64,000 bases of DNA, taken from the NCBI GenBank assembly GCA_025531455.1, contig JAMYHL010000046.1, positions 124,001-188,000 on the forward strand, given 5' to 3'. Below the pieces are notes generated by a model. The model did no database searches. It was given only the letters and a program-made list of their open reading frames with translations, and was not told where the DNA came from. The position numbers and the translations under genes are program-made. The DNA is from Apiotrichum sp. Y4204 (lineage: Eukaryota > Basidiomycota > Tremellomycetes > Trichosporonales > Trichosporonaceae). Position 1 is the stretch's first letter. The number at the start of each line of letters is the position of its first letter. Positions 10,489 to 22,410 of this stretch are shown one piece after another.

Positions 10489-11418
10489 CTACCCGTATTG
10501 GTCATGCTGCGGGTTGCGGGCGCGCTCCTCCACCGACCGGGCGGGACGCGCCTTGCTGGCGAGGATGAGCGGACGGAGACCGCTCGAGGTCTCGGGCTCG
10601 GTGCAGGCCAGGGACGCGTTCGATGGCGTGCGCTGCATAGCGACGCCAGTCTCCCGCCCCTTCCTCGTCGTGCGCTTGAATGGGTTGGCTAGCGGCGTCT
10701 GCTTTGTTGCCTTTGTCGCCTTTGTCGCCTTTGGCGCCTTTGGCTGGCGAGTTCCGCTCGACGAGCGAGCCTTGCTTTCGAGAAGAAGGGGTTGGATGCC
10801 CTTGCGCTCGTCGTTGGGCGGGGAAGCGACGGAGGTGGGGCGGGCCCGCCGGCGCCCATACCCCCGCGGCGGAGACTGAAACGTGACTGTCGCGCGGACG
10901 TACTCTATCCCGCGGGGGGACGGCCACGCCTCTGCGCTTGTAGAGGAGCCGAAGTCGGACGACGAGGGGGACACGGAATCGGGGCTCGCGTAACCCTTTT
11001 CCACTCCTGGGCGGAAGGCGCGCGCGAGCGCCAATGTCGGCGAGAGTGTCACTTGCCGATCTGTGAGACCACGGGTGGACTGCACGGACGAACAGCTGCT
11101 CGAACGGGAATGGGAGCGCGTTGTGTTGGGTGACGGTGCGATTGTGTGTTTTGGCGAGGGTGGGGCGTGCAAGCGGAAGTGGGAGGGCGGGTGGGAAGCA
11201 TAGGACGGTGAGTAGGGATGTGACTGCTGCGAGTGGTGCCATACGTCTCCGCCGAAGATGCCGTCGGACATGGCTCGGAGTGATGGCCGGAGGCCCGCAG
11301 AGTAGAGGTTGGGCGAGAGAGTGAGCATGGTGCGCGAGCGGGAACAGCGCCGGATTAGTACAACTTCGAGGAGGGGAGGAGATGGACGAGATGGAGCGTC
11401 CACGAGCGCCGCGCTCAT
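10489..11418 (-). CDS. uncharacterised Ser/Pro/Arg-rich protein with a repeated PLxLxSKAR motif
   Basis: One open exon of 309 residues when started at the ATG at 11418. In-frame ATGs at 11328 and 11271 are equally possible starts. The frame stays open upstream without ATG, so an upstream exon cannot be excluded. No known domain. Composition is typical of a disordered, phosphorylatable cytoplasmic or nuclear protein (SHSRSSSCSSVQS, PSPRG). Two similar motifs near the C-terminus, GIQPLLLESKARS and GLRPLILASKARP, about 75 residues apart, look like a duplicated short linear motif. A KATKATKATK repeat sits between them. Function unknown. It converges on the SDR gene. Confidence 0.6.
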   Translation of the reverse strand: MSAALVDAPSRPSPPLLEVVLIRRCSRSRTMLTLSPNLYSAGLRPSLRAMSDGIFGGDVWHHSQQSHPYSPSYASHPPSHFRLHAPPSPKHTIAPSPNTTRSHSRSSSCSSVQSTRGLTDRQVTLSPTLALARAFRPGVEKGYASPDSVSPSSSDFGSSTSAEAWPSPRGIEYVRATVTFQSPPRGYGRRRARPTSVASPPNDERKGIQPLLLESKARSSSGTRQPKAPKATKATKATKQTPLANPFKRTTRKGRETGVAMQRTPSNASLACTEPETSSGLRPLILASKARPARSVEERARNPQHDQYG

Positions 11419-12802
11419 ATCTCCTTTTGCACCCCGCCCATCGGTCCTATCCTGGAAACACCTCGGCTTGCGCCGGAGTGCGCGTTTGCGGCGGAAGTTA
11501 CAACTACCCCTGCTCGGCTTGTTCTCGCTTGTGCGTCGAGTTCTCCTGCGCGACTGGTTAGTCCACGTCCTTGGCGTCAACCCCGTGAAGCTGGGAGAAG
11601 GGGCCGGACGCGAGTCGGGGAACACCAGTCGGGGCAGGTCTCGCGACTTGCCTTATCCCTGGCTCCCCAGCTGCACACCCATCCACGAGAACAGTCTGTC
11701 CTCCTTGACCCTCCTCCTAAAGCTCACATTCATCCTCAATCCGATTCTTCTCCACATAACCCTCATATCTGTCCTATTGTCCACAGCGCACAGGCGCGGA
11801 CGTCTATTGTCCCCCGACGCGCGATCTGACCCCGGACGCCACGCGCGTGCGTCAGTGGCGCCTCGAACGCGTCTCCCTGGCTTCCACGACCATTGGGAAC
11901 CCTCCATTGGAAACCCTCCGGTCCTGGGTACATGCATGAAAACACGTGAGGGGGTCATTGTTCAACGTTTGGCGTTGAATGCACGGCAGAGGGTTGTCGC
12001 GAGGCGCCGAGGGGGTGTGTCAGTAGCTTGTGGCAGTGAGGATCCTGCAGGCTGGAGACTGCTGCGCGACGTTTTTTTCTCCGTCTGCCCGGTCCGCCAG
12101 GTTCTCCGATGTGAGGGTCGCGAACGTCAGATTGGGCAGGGTTAACGGTGGACAGCCGACGGCCGTTCATGTACGCAGTCGACCACGACATCCCGGCACG
12201 CATCGCCCCCAGGACGGTTCATTAACCAGCCGCGCATGGGGGTGTCATCCTGGTCGGGCCGGTCGAGCCACCGCGCGCCCTTCACCACATTGCTCCTCTG
12301 CGGGATGACACAACTTGAAGCACCGGTTGTCGCGTCGGCTGTGAGTCGCACCGTCGTGACGGTGGGCCGAGTGGTGCGTAAATTTGTCAGAGTGGCGGGC
12401 CGCTGAGACACACACCTTCCGCCGGCAAGGCACTTGAGAGTCACAATATGTACATACAACTAGCTAACCCTGAAAGACGTAGCTGCTTGTGGGCTGAGGG
12501 AGCCGGGGGAGGGAATCAGAAGCACCAAAAGAAAAGTAGAGGACGGAGGGTGGTGAGAAGGCTGAGCGCGAAGACCAAGACGAAGGCAAGACAGGTTTGG
12601 GGGGGACCCCGGTGTTCGTCAGAGTGAGAATCAGAGTCCAAACAAGGCGTGAATTGTACCGCGACCTGCGGCGGTCGCGGTGAAGAGATACAAGAGAAGA
12701 GCAGGAGTGGGGGAGGCGGAGCGAGTGTTAGGTATAGCGGCCGTGGCGGATGTGGCGAGCTGATGAGTTGTTTTGAGTTTGTGCACGTCGCCAGGAGGCG
12801 CC
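11419..12802. other. intergenic region without recognisable genes
   Basis: About 1.4 kb. A 278-codon plus-strand frame over 11309-12145 starts with TTG, overlaps the 5' end of the minus-strand Ser-rich gene and has no protein-like composition, so I treat it as noise. No RNA gene or repeat recognised. Confidence 0.45.
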
Positions 12803-13443
12803 CTACCACGGCGAGCCATGGTTGACGGCCGCCATGATACCGATGACGAGGAGGAGGATGGCGACGATGACGGCAAACGTCGCACCGACAAAGATGAGCT
12901 GCGTGTGAGTCGAGCTGTATGGAGCGACGCTCAGCTCGATGTACTGCACTCACCGTGCGGTTGCTCCGCCGCGAGCCGCTGATGTACCGGAACGAGACGG
13001 AGCCCTCGCCGAGCGACTCTGGGTGGTAAGTGCTGTTGCCTCACATCTCATCACACTCACCGACCCTCTGTTTCTCGGGATCGCGGTCAAGACTGGCAAT
13101 GTTGGCGCCCAAGATACCCTGTGCCTCCGAAATCTGCTTCTGCGCACGCTTGACGCTGTTGGAGCGGATGGAGCGGGCGGAACCCGAGCCGGGACCCTCG
13201 TCGTCGCTGTCGTCGGCGCGCCGGCCGTGCCCGTCGTCCGACGGCGGCGTGGTCACGGAGATGGTGGGGACGATAAAGTTGTGGGCGGGTTTCTTGCCGC
13301 GGCCGCGCTTCGGAGAGGCTGGCGGAGTCTCGGTGCGGGAGGGGGTGAGGAGGCGGGCGTCGGCGATCTGGGACATCTGGGGCCTGGGAGTTAGTGGGTA
13401 CGCTGCGGGGTCGCTTCGCCATTGTTGATCGGGGCACGCACAT
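12803..13443 (-). CDS. small tail-anchored membrane protein, start codon apparently split by an intron
   Basis: Exons 13443-13442, 13383-13061, 13018-12954 and 12898-12803 give 161 residues in one frame. If translation begins at the ATG at 13376 instead, the last three exons alone give 158 residues in the same frame. The N-terminal two thirds are hydrophilic and phosphosite-like (LLTPSRTETPPASPKRGRGKKP). A helical stretch follows (RAQKQISEAQGILGANI). At the C-terminus is a single hydrophobic segment, LIFVGATFAVIVAILLLVIG, followed by only about 10 residues. That is the layout of a tail-anchored ER, Golgi or vesicle protein. It is not clearly a SNARE: no zero-layer Gln or Arg heptad pattern is visible. 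Introns are 58, 42 and 55 nt. Function unknown. Confidence 0.75.
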
Positions 13444-14766
13444 GGTAAAGAGCGTGGGGGTAAACGAGTGTGGGTTTGGACAAGAGGAGACGCGGAGTGT
13501 CGTGTGAGAACGGCGCAGTGTCGCGATCGCCACACAACCGAGCGACGGAACGGAGAGATAGGACGAAGAGATTAGACGGAGAGACGGAACAAGGAGAGCA
13601 AGTGGTGGTGAGAGGAGGAGTAGAGATGACAAGCACACTGGACAGGCTAGAAGCTGTGAAGGCAACTGGGCTTCGTTGGCCACTAGCACTAGCACTGGCG
13701 CTCGCCACCGTTTGTCCAGTCGAGAACTGACCCACGTCTGCCAGAAAACGTCTTCTGGGGTGGGGGCGTGTGCTCTTGAGCGCTCGATTCTCTAGCACCT
13801 TGATCCAGCCAGGAAGAATCAGTGCGTCGACGCCATCAACGAAGCGCACAGCGCAGAGGTGCTCACATCGAGTACGAGGTGTCTAAAGAGGCAGTGCACA
13901 CGCCCAAAGCAGCAACAGGATCCATGCGGGCCCTTTGACGCCTCGCGCCTCGACGCCTCGACGCCCATCCGCCACGTCTCTCTCGACCGCTCGAGCCGCA
14001 CTCAACGACCGACGTACGCAGCTCTTGAGAGCTGCAAAGCAAGAAGAGCACGCAGCACCACTATCCTGGATCAGGCCCATCTGGCATGCGGTATCCTCAG
14101 CCCTACTGCCCTGGCGCACGCCCGGTTTCACTGCTTCATGTATTCTCGCCGAGCCCTGGCGTATGGCGCCGAGCCGCTGTGTCGGGTTTGAAACCGGATG
14201 AGCTGGGAGCTGCAGAGCCCGGAGCTGCAGAGCGCAGAGCTGCCATCCGCCAGATCTTCCGGGAGTCAGGATGGACGTACGACGTGTAAAGAGGGGGTGG
14301 ACGCCCTCGCCACGGCGTATTCCGAAACGCTACCTAGAAAGTTGAGGACCAAACGCCTTGGACATGGCCTGGAATATATGGAGGGAGAGGTGAGAGGCGA
14401 TGGGTATGGAGATGGACGCGTTGTAAGAGACTGGATGTGATGCGATGGCTTGCACTTCGATGGTTGTCGAGAGATTGTCGATCCTCCCGGCGCTGTGCTG
14501 ATCCCCATCTTATCCATCCGATAAAGAAATACATGAAAGATGATCTCCTTCGCACCTGTTCTCGCATCGCATCTTGGCCTATGTTGAGGGTTTGAAGAGC
14601 ACGGACGACAGCGACTCGTCTTGGTAGCTAGAAGATTGCCCATTCGCGCAGCACGGTATACATTCAACAGGGTACAACACTCATTATAGAAAACAGGTAC
14701 GCGATATATCATCAATCAAGACACTGCCTCCCGCTGTGGTGCACACGCTCCGGCGCAGGCGCTCGG
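13444..14766. other. intergenic region without recognisable genes
   Basis: About 1.3 kb between two minus-strand genes. A 148-codon minus-strand frame (14712-14266) starts with ATG but lies in the presumed 3' region of the next gene and shows no motif. Three GAGCTGCAGAGC-like copies occur at about 14205-14240. Nothing else seen. Confidence 0.4.
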
Positions 14767-16353
14767 CTACATGCGCTGCGGCGACCGCGGTGGGCGGGGG
14801 GGCAGCGCAGGCGGCGAGTCATTTTGTCCGTTCTTGCGCGCGCCGAGCTTGAACGTCTTGAGCGAGACGTGCGGTACCGAGAGGTGCGGCACCGACAGCC
14901 GCCCGGGCGTGGGAGCGGTATTCGTGCGCGCAGGTCTCGGACGGACGGGGGCAGGCGGGGGCTTTGCGGGCGACGACTTGCGTGTCCCCGAGCTCGCGGA
15001 GGACGGGGAGGGCTTACGAGGACTTGAAGATGGGGAGGATTTGCGGCCCGGCGAGAGGGAGAACGTGGAACGCGACGCACGCGGCCCCGGAGACGAGAGC
15101 CCGGGAGAGGGAAGCGAGTCGGTGTACGGCGTGCCGCTCATCGCGCGGAAGCGGTCGCTGATCGACGTGCCGAGCCCGGGGCTGGGTTTCGGGAGAGCGA
15201 GGGTGGGCGTCGGCGCGGTCTGCCGGCGCGCGGGAAGGGGTGGGCGGACGAGATGGGGAGGCGCGGCGGGGCCGGCGCGCTGGGAGGACGCGGCTGCCAT
15301 AATGGATATGGGCGGGGAGGGCGCGGGCGGCGAGATGGATATCGCGGGCGACGGGCGGGGCGGAGTGGACGCTGCGGACGTTGCGGAAGTTGCGGGCGTT
15401 GCGGATGGACGGGGAGGGAGAGCCGGACGTATGGGGCCAGCAGGCGCATCGTATGCAGACGGCGGTGGGGGGAGGCCCTTCTCGTGGACGACAGACACGC
15501 GCCAGCTGCTGCCGGCCGGGGACGACAGGGAGGGGACGTCGGCCGGCGGGCGGTCCTTGAGCGAGAGCGCCTCGCCGACGCGTCCCCCGAGGCGATGCAT
15601 AAACTGCGACGAGCGCTTCCCGCTGCTCCGTGTCGTACGCTCAAGGGCGGCGAATACCTGCCCACGCACGCCGGGGCGCGGGTCCACAAACGCAGGGACG
15701 CCGGCGCCGCCGCTCGCATTGTCGGGCACACTGGCCAGCGCGGGCTGGGCGTCCTCCTCGTCTGGGCTCGCGTCGATGAAGTCGTACGGCGGCTGGTGTC
15801 AGCTTGTGGATGGGCGCCGGTCGGCGGCCGAGCACCGGCAGGGGGCTGTGCTCGCTGCGCTTGCCCTCTTCGCTCCGCTCGCTGCGCTCACCAGGCTACT
15901 CAGAATGACATGCACGGCGGCGGTGAGGGTGCAGAAGTCTACGCCGCGCTGGCGGATGCAGACCTGGAACCCGCGGTCGAGGACGACCCAGAGATTTGCG
16001 TGTGCGGCGGCGCAGTGGAGCACGTGGACGTCGTCGCTGCGCGCGGGGGTCCGGCTGCTCAGGCGGGCGGCGAGCTCGTGCGGCGTGTACACGGTGTCGA
16101 GGTAGGTGTGGAAACGCCGGATGGAGGGGTGCGTGCTTGCTGGGAAGGGGAGGGTGTCGGCTGACGAGTAGGCCGACGCCGAGGAGGAGCGGGAGAGGGA
16201 GGGAGAGGAGGAGGAGACCACAGGCGAGGCCGTCAGTGGGGACGATGCGAGTGGGGACGACGCCAGTGGAGAGGATGAGGATGGCGAGGCTGTCGGTGGC
16301 GAGAGGAGACCACCGGTCGGCGACGGGCGCGGCGGGAGGGGCGGAGTCGGCAT
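14767..16353 (-). CDS. Pro/Ser-rich uncharacterised protein with C-terminal SH3-ligand motif
   Basis: Two exons (16353-15892, 15792-14767) separated by a 99-nt intron encode 495 residues. The N-terminus is PPLPPRPSP followed by SSPLASSPLASSPL repeats. A compact folded-looking block follows at about residues 70-154 (SIRRFHTYLDTVYTPHELAARL ... HANLWVVLDRGFQVCI ... FCTLTAAVHVIL), continuing over the splice as PPYDFIDASPDEEDAQ. The rest is long low-complexity Ser/Pro sequence ending in PPALPPRPPRSPQR, a class of SH3-binding peptide. I recognise no family. It may be a cortical or cytoskeletal scaffold, a guess from the proline motifs and from the similar style of the Cyk3-like gene at 6.4-8.9 kb. 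Confidence 0.75.
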
Positions 16354-16790
16354 CGTGCCAAGAGGCTGTCAGCCGCGACGGCGCGAGGATGAGTGGTAGC
16401 GAGCAATGGACATGGGATGTGGAGAAAGAGAGAACCGGCTGCGAGTTTGTTTTTGTGTTTTGATTGCTGTGCCTACCCGCGATTTCTCCGACTTTTTCTG
16501 AGTCTCCCCATCATCGTCAACGATTAACGACGACGACGTGACGACGACGCCGAGACACGTGGGGGCGACGACAACCGACTCGGCGAGCTCGGCGATGGCC
16601 GCCACAAGAGATGAGTGTGACGTCACTAACTGTCTCTTCAGAAACCACAAAGTCTCGCAATGTGCAAGATACCCATTACATTGTGTTGCTATATTTCCTA
16701 TAGTTTTGTCTTGATGACAACCACTGTCACTTATCAACTACTGCCACCTGTCCACCATCGCCGAACAACCAGAAAGAGCCCAAAAGCAGT
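16354..16790. other. intergenic, upstream of the Pro/Ser-rich gene
   Basis: 437 bases between the start of the Pro/Ser-rich gene and the stop of the MFS carrier, both on the minus strand. It contains an ACGACGACG-type stretch near 16527-16575 and an AT-rich part at about 16675-16735. No gene seen. Confidence 0.4.
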
Positions 16791-18522
16791 CTAGAGGGTG
16801 TAGCGGTAGAGCGGGGAGCGGTCGCCCATGCGCTCGAGCTCCTCGTCCGAGTACTTTGCGCGGATCTCCTCTTCGGACATGGCGGCGCGCTTCTTGTTGA
16901 TGCGGATGAGGGCAAACTCGAGGCCGAGCGCGGCAATGAGGCCGGCGGCGCCGAACGCGAGCGAGCCGCCGTAGCCGGCGGGGTATGCGGGCGCCTGGTT
17001 GTCGATGTAGATGTACGAGCCGATGATGCCGCCAATGTTGCCGATACCGATAAGCAGGGCAACACCCATGGCGCGCTTGGCGGCACCGGCGAGGTTGTTG
17101 GCCGTCCACGAGTTGACACCGGGCGAGATGGGGTAGCCCATGCACGAGAGGCAGATGGCAAAGTAGGCGGGGCCAATGTTCTGCTTGATCTTGGGGCCGA
17201 GCGGGAGGAGGATGGCAAAGGCGGTGATGACACAGCACTGCGCGGCGACGATGAAGGGCATGCGGCGGTTCATCTTGTCCGAGAAGAGACCCGCAGTGAG
17301 AGCGGTGATCGCACCGACGCAGTACGGCGGGATGGTGAGCAGCTGCGCATTGGCATTCGAGTAGCCCATGGTCTTGATGATGGAGGGAAGCTGGAGTGTA
17401 AGCGGGAGTCTTCTGTGTGCGATTTCGCCTTATTCCAACTCACAGTAAACTTCATCGCATAGTTCGGAACAGTGTTCGACCAGTAGATGATGCCCTGGAC
17501 GTAGAGCTGCCAGTCGGTGAGGACGGCCTTGAGGACCGACCAGTTGACGCCCGAGACTTCCTCGGTCTTGGCAGCAGACACGTCCTGCGCGCTGGTGACG
17601 AGGGTGACAAAGCGCTTCTCGTCGGCGGTGAGCCAGCTCGAGGTCGCCGCCGTGTCGACAAGGAGGAAGGGCACAGCGAGGCCAAGCGCAACGGTGGCAG
17701 CGCCCTCTGCAGGTGTGAGCATGCGGTCTGTGAAGGAAAGCTACCAGCACTTACCAATGATGAAAATGTAGCGCCAGCCGGCGATGCCGCCGGCTCCGTC
17801 GAGCTTGGCGATAGCGAACGCGAGGAGGCCGGAGAAGGCGCCAGCCAGGGCCGAGGCAGTGTAGAAGAGCGCAATGCGGATCTGGAGCATGTTGCGGGGG
17901 TACCACGACGAGCAGATGAGGACGGCACCGGGGAAGAAGCCGGCCTCGCAGATACCGAGAGCGATGCGGCAGGCGACGAGACCGCCATAGTTCTGCGCGA
18001 CACCGTGGAGGGTCATGCAGATGCCCCACAGGGTTGCGAGACCTCCGATCCACCAGGACGGGCGGTTCTTAAAGTACCTGTGGAGCATGGCGTTGGCGGG
18101 GATCTCGAAGAGGATATAGGGCACGAAGAAGATGGAGAGGACAATGTTGTACTGCGTGCCGGTGAGCTTGAGGTCCTTGTTCATGCCCTCGATCTTGGCG
18201 TTGCCAATGTTGGCGCGGTCGAGGTCTGGTGTGAGTAGAGGTCTACGACAGATCATCAACAAGGCTCAGACTCACAAGCAAAGAGGTACAGGATGGCAAG
18301 CATGGGAATGAGGCGCCAGTCGATCTTGCGGTAGATCTTGGTGCGCGCCTTGTCGTCAAAGCGGGCGAGGAACTCGGCCTCCTCTTCAGTGTAGACGCCG
18401 TTGGTCGCGAGGTAGGGGTGGATGACCTCGACAGAGTCGGTGCCGATCTGGCCCTTCTCAATCGACCCCGTCTCGTCCTTGAGCGAGGACGGGCGGGCGA
18501 GCGGCTGCTGTGTGACGGTCAT
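16791..18522 (-). CDS. MFS transporter, anion:cation symporter (allantoate permease-like) family
   Basis: Four exons (18522-18276, 18225-17755, 17706-17444, 17390-16791) with 48-53-nt introns give 526 residues. Family marks follow in order. KIDWRLIPMLAILYLFAYLDRANIGNAKI (TM1 and the start of loop 2) is the hallmark of Dal5/Tna1-type carriers. FFVPYILFEIPANAMLHRY is TM2. GICEAGFFPGAVLICSSWYPR matches TM4-5. The second bundle begins MGYSNANAQLLTIPPY. Twelve membrane segments are expected in the plasma membrane. Known relatives import allantoate, ureidosuccinate, nicotinate, pantothenate or biotin with protons; the substrate here is undetermined. The three splice sites each restore family sequence exactly, so the model is well supported. 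Confidence 0.93.
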
Positions 18523-21500
18523 GCTGGGCGAGCGTCAAGAGTTGGCGATGGTGGGGGATGTTGTTGACCCCCGCGTCGAGCTCTTCTTATACCGATTCCA
18601 ACGTGTCCAGGAACTTTTTCTTTCTCTCCTGATCGCGTCGCTGGACATCTATTGATCTATCCCATTGGGGTCTCCGCGGCGGTCGATGGCCCCACCGCCA
18701 ATGGCCAACGCCCGCCTCGCTTCCATCCCTGCGCTTGAGGTGCCTTGCTCCTAACCACCAGCACCCGTCCGGATACGAGCGGCGTTCTAGATACGAGATG
18801 TCGGCCGTTGCCCCGATAGGAGCGCATCAACCCCGCTCCGCCGCTAGTGCGCTCCTCTGCCTTGGTCGCGATGCCTGCAGGAGAATGTGAGGGGGCGAAG
18901 GACGAAGGACGAGGAACAAGAGTTGGGTTGGGTGGTGCACTGATCCGCTGCTGTGGGTTTGTGCCGTGAACCCAAGTTGCGCCTCTGCTTTGTCGCTTGA
19001 GCCTTCTAGCTTCTAGCCTGCAGCCGTCGACAAATGCGGCCCGCCAAGAACACGCTTCCGTGCTTCTGGCTGTTGGGGGTCCAATGGGTTCCAATGGTGG
19101 CTGCCCCGGCTGCCCCACATGGGCCTAAACATATCTGCCGGTAACTGCCAAGAGAATGGTCAACATCCATCCCACTAGATTGCGGCTAGACGAGTTTTAG
19201 TCCTTTCCAGCCCCGCGCCCACGGGGAAATGGCGCCACGACCTGGGGATTCCAGTGGGGGTATCAGATCACTAGGTCACTGGGTCAGTGGGAACCAATGC
19301 ATCATCTCCTGTGTGTCTCTGCATCTCCTCTCTCAACCCTCCCGCTTCGTACGGCCTCTGGCCTCTGTTCTGGATTTGCTGTCAGTGTCAATAGTGGGGT
19401 GAGCAGAGCCGCGAGCCGACACGGATGAGGGAAATTCTACAATTCGATAAACCACTCTCTTGTCGCGTCGTAGCTCCTCCGTGCCTCGTCGAGATCGTGC
19501 CAAGACCTTTTGCGACTGCCTCCGACACGATATGCGGCTGGGGCAGACCACGGGGACACGGCGACACTCTGGGTACCGCATGTTTGCGGGCCCTTGCCGC
19601 AGCAAAAGACCGCAGCATACAAGGCACAAGGGTACAAGCAAGCGCACGAGGCACGCTCGCAGGGCTTTGTCACATAGGACACCGAGTGTTTGGCAGTGCT
19701 AGGCGGGTTCCGGGATGGGGCGATAGCGGCATTTCACAGAGAAGCATAAGGCTTCTCAGATCTCGGTGGGGGTCAGACACTCCATCGATGGCAAACTCCG
19801 AGCCCCGGAAATCCGCCTACTCGCCGCCAAGAGTCCGAGTCTTTGAACGCCGACTCGCCGGTGTGTCTCGGCCCATCCAAGTTAGGTTTGAGGTGCGCGT
19901 TGACAGACCTCGGGGGTGTAGAAGAGGAGGACAGCTGCTCGACTCAGACAGAGGTGCTCGATACAAGACACCGGTGTCATCGGTCTTGGCACTCCATTCT
20001 CCACGACACGCTTCACACACTCTTCACACGATGGATGCTTTACCCGACGCACCAAGATACGACGAGCCGCGGCGCACGGCGGCAACTGGCGGGACGGAGG
20101 CCGGCGCTGTCTAGTCCACCTACAGGAGGCCGCGCTCATACCGCCGGGCCGTGCAGGGTCATGGCGTCCCCGTGCTGTAGTATTCTGTGGAGAGTGGAGT
20201 AGAACCCCTGTGTCACTCTTGGCAGGCCTCACTGCCGGCGGCACCGGCTGTGGGGATCTGGCGAGTGAATGGTCAATGGCGCCAGCCGCGGGCGAGCGGG
20301 GCGAGTGAATAGGTCCAACCCGGAGCAGCGAGTCGCCGTCAATGGACCACAATGCGCTAGCATGCAGCGGCCATCCCCGCCCGGCGCTGCATACCTCGGC
20401 GTCTCGCGCGTCCACTCCATCAACAGCGGCACTTATCGTACAGCGTATACTGTATGCGGCTGTTGTTTGCCGACAGTGGGCCGCTACCCTCTCCCGTGCA
20501 CACGCCTGTAATTCACTCCCACTCGCGCTACTCGCACGATCGCAGGACTGCTATCAGCCGCCCCATCGTCACTCAATGGGTACCTCGTTCGGAACAGATC
20601 GCACGAGTTTTGCTTGCTAAATGGCAGTCAGCACGGGGTCAGTGCACGCCTGGTCGATCGAGCGCTATCGCAAGCAGAGCACCCGGACAATAACGAGTAG
20701 CGACAGATCAAGCCGTGACAGGATGTGCTATGAACTGTGGGCTGCGCTCTCACGAGGCCCCGCCAGCTCCCGATGCTGCCATGTCGGTGTTCGCATCGCT
20801 ATTCGCCGTTCGCCGTTCGCCGTTCGACGCTCGTCGTTTGCCATCTTTTGGCCGCAACGTTCCAAGGTGCGGAGGTGAGGTCTCGGAGGTTAGATGACCG
20901 CGTGGAATCCAAGGGCTTCGGCGTTCAGTATGCGGAGAGCTCAGACACATCCACCATCCCCTGCCATCCCTCATTCCTGTCGTCATCATCTCCACCCCCA
21001 CATCTGTGCCCCAGATCCAATGGCCAATGGGACACCCAATTTGCCGAGGAGGGACTGACCGACTTGGCCCCACCGACCCCAGCGGGGAATGGCGCCCGTG
21101 ATTTCGAACTGAAAGATGACGCGATCGCGATCACGGTCGTGGTGTCGTTGCTACACGCGTCAGTCAGTGCTTGCGGCAAGTTACCGAGGCTGGAGAGGCC
21201 AGGAGGGTGCGACAGACAACACAGACATCCAATGTAGCTAGCTAGAGCCGACACGCGAGTGCGATCACCAGGAGCACCTAGCACGATCAGTATGCTGTGG
21301 CAGAGTATCCGTCGGCTGTCTCGTCGCGTGCAATCTGTCCTCCCCGCATTGAATGGTGTTTGTGGCGTGTGCCACCATCGTCAGACCCAGAAGACTACAT
21401 TCCGCACCCTCTTCGAACTGTTTCCTCATTCCTTCGTATCTAACGTTAGTCTGCTCGGGAAGAATCGGATACTGTGGCCCCACACGGACGACCAGCTTCC

Positions 21501-22410
21501 CCATCGCGAGCGGGGCGAGCTGGCGTATAGACCGACCATGACGAAATGATCGCGACCCGATACCCAAGTATCCAAGCTAATGCTAGCGTGCGGCAAACGA
21601 CGGACCGCACACGGGAGATGGCAGCTCGCTTATCTCTTAGCTGCGGACCAGCCCCGCTCCGCGTGCAGTTTGGTGAGCACGATATCGCTCATTTCGAAGA
21701 GTTGGATGTTATCATTTCGAAGTTTTGTAAGACCTAGACGCGATCAATTTCGAAGACCTGCACGCGCTGCACGCTATCTATGCTGTTTGCCGGTATCTAC
21801 CTTGTTCCCGATTGGTAGGCGGCGGCAAGGCGATGGCTCGGGCCCCCAAGACGCGTCGGCAGCGCGTCGGCAGCAACTGCGGTCGATGAGATGTCTGAGG
21901 CGGGGGGTGCCGACCTGCCAGGAATCGACAACGTTGCTGGTCAGTGGAGTGTATGGACCGTGGTACGGTAGATGACACACCGTACAATGATGAGATGATG
22001 CTGCCTTGACCCCCCAAATGTGTCGTGAGAGGAGATGCACAAGTGGTCAGTGGCACACCTTGACGACTTCACCGACGCCCACATCATACCACACAGTACG
22101 TTGCTCTGCAGCGAGGCTCAACGGTTCGCCAAGTACTACTGTACTGTACACAGGTACTCATGGCTGCTCTTCTCCTACTCGAATCGAGTCTTCTGCTGTG
22201 CATGCTGTCCTTGATCGTGTTGTGATATGCTGCACAGCCGCCACCCAGAGATCAGAAGGTGTGGAATGTGGCGTCGAACGACAGTTCCCGTTGTTTCTCC
22301 CTTCACTCATTCAAGTCTGTCTGATTCTGTCAGTCACCCACTTACTCCAGACTGACAACTAACTCGCACTCATTCATCACTTCATCTCATCGCTCCTGGT
22401 AAGCTCATCC
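18523..22410. other. 3.9-kb gene-poor divergent region
   Basis: The largest gap in the window, between the divergently transcribed MFS and PP2C genes. Longest frames (for example 19425-20114 plus) are Arg-rich with no motif, and I regard them as chance. It contains a TCGCCGT heptamer repeat (20803-20823) and three ATTTCGAAG motifs (21691, 21714, 21747). The last 100 bases before the PP2C start are CT- and CACTCA-rich. No tRNA-like A/B box pair or transposon ends were recognised. A long non-coding transcript or a very divergent gene cannot be excluded. Confidence 0.5.
20802..20829. repeat. short tandem heptamer (TCGCCGT) repeat
   Basis: Three perfect head-to-tail TCGCCGT units (20803-20823) followed by a degenerate fourth. 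Lies in the large gap with no gene. A simple minisatellite. Confidence 0.8.

Noticed and set aside
11309..12145. 278-codon plus-strand frame
   Set aside because: Starts with TTG, overlaps the 5' end of another gene and is Arg/Leu-rich without any motif.
19425..20114. 229-codon plus-strand frame in the large gap
   Set aside because: Has an ATG, but its composition is Arg-rich and random-like, and I see no domain or splice support.
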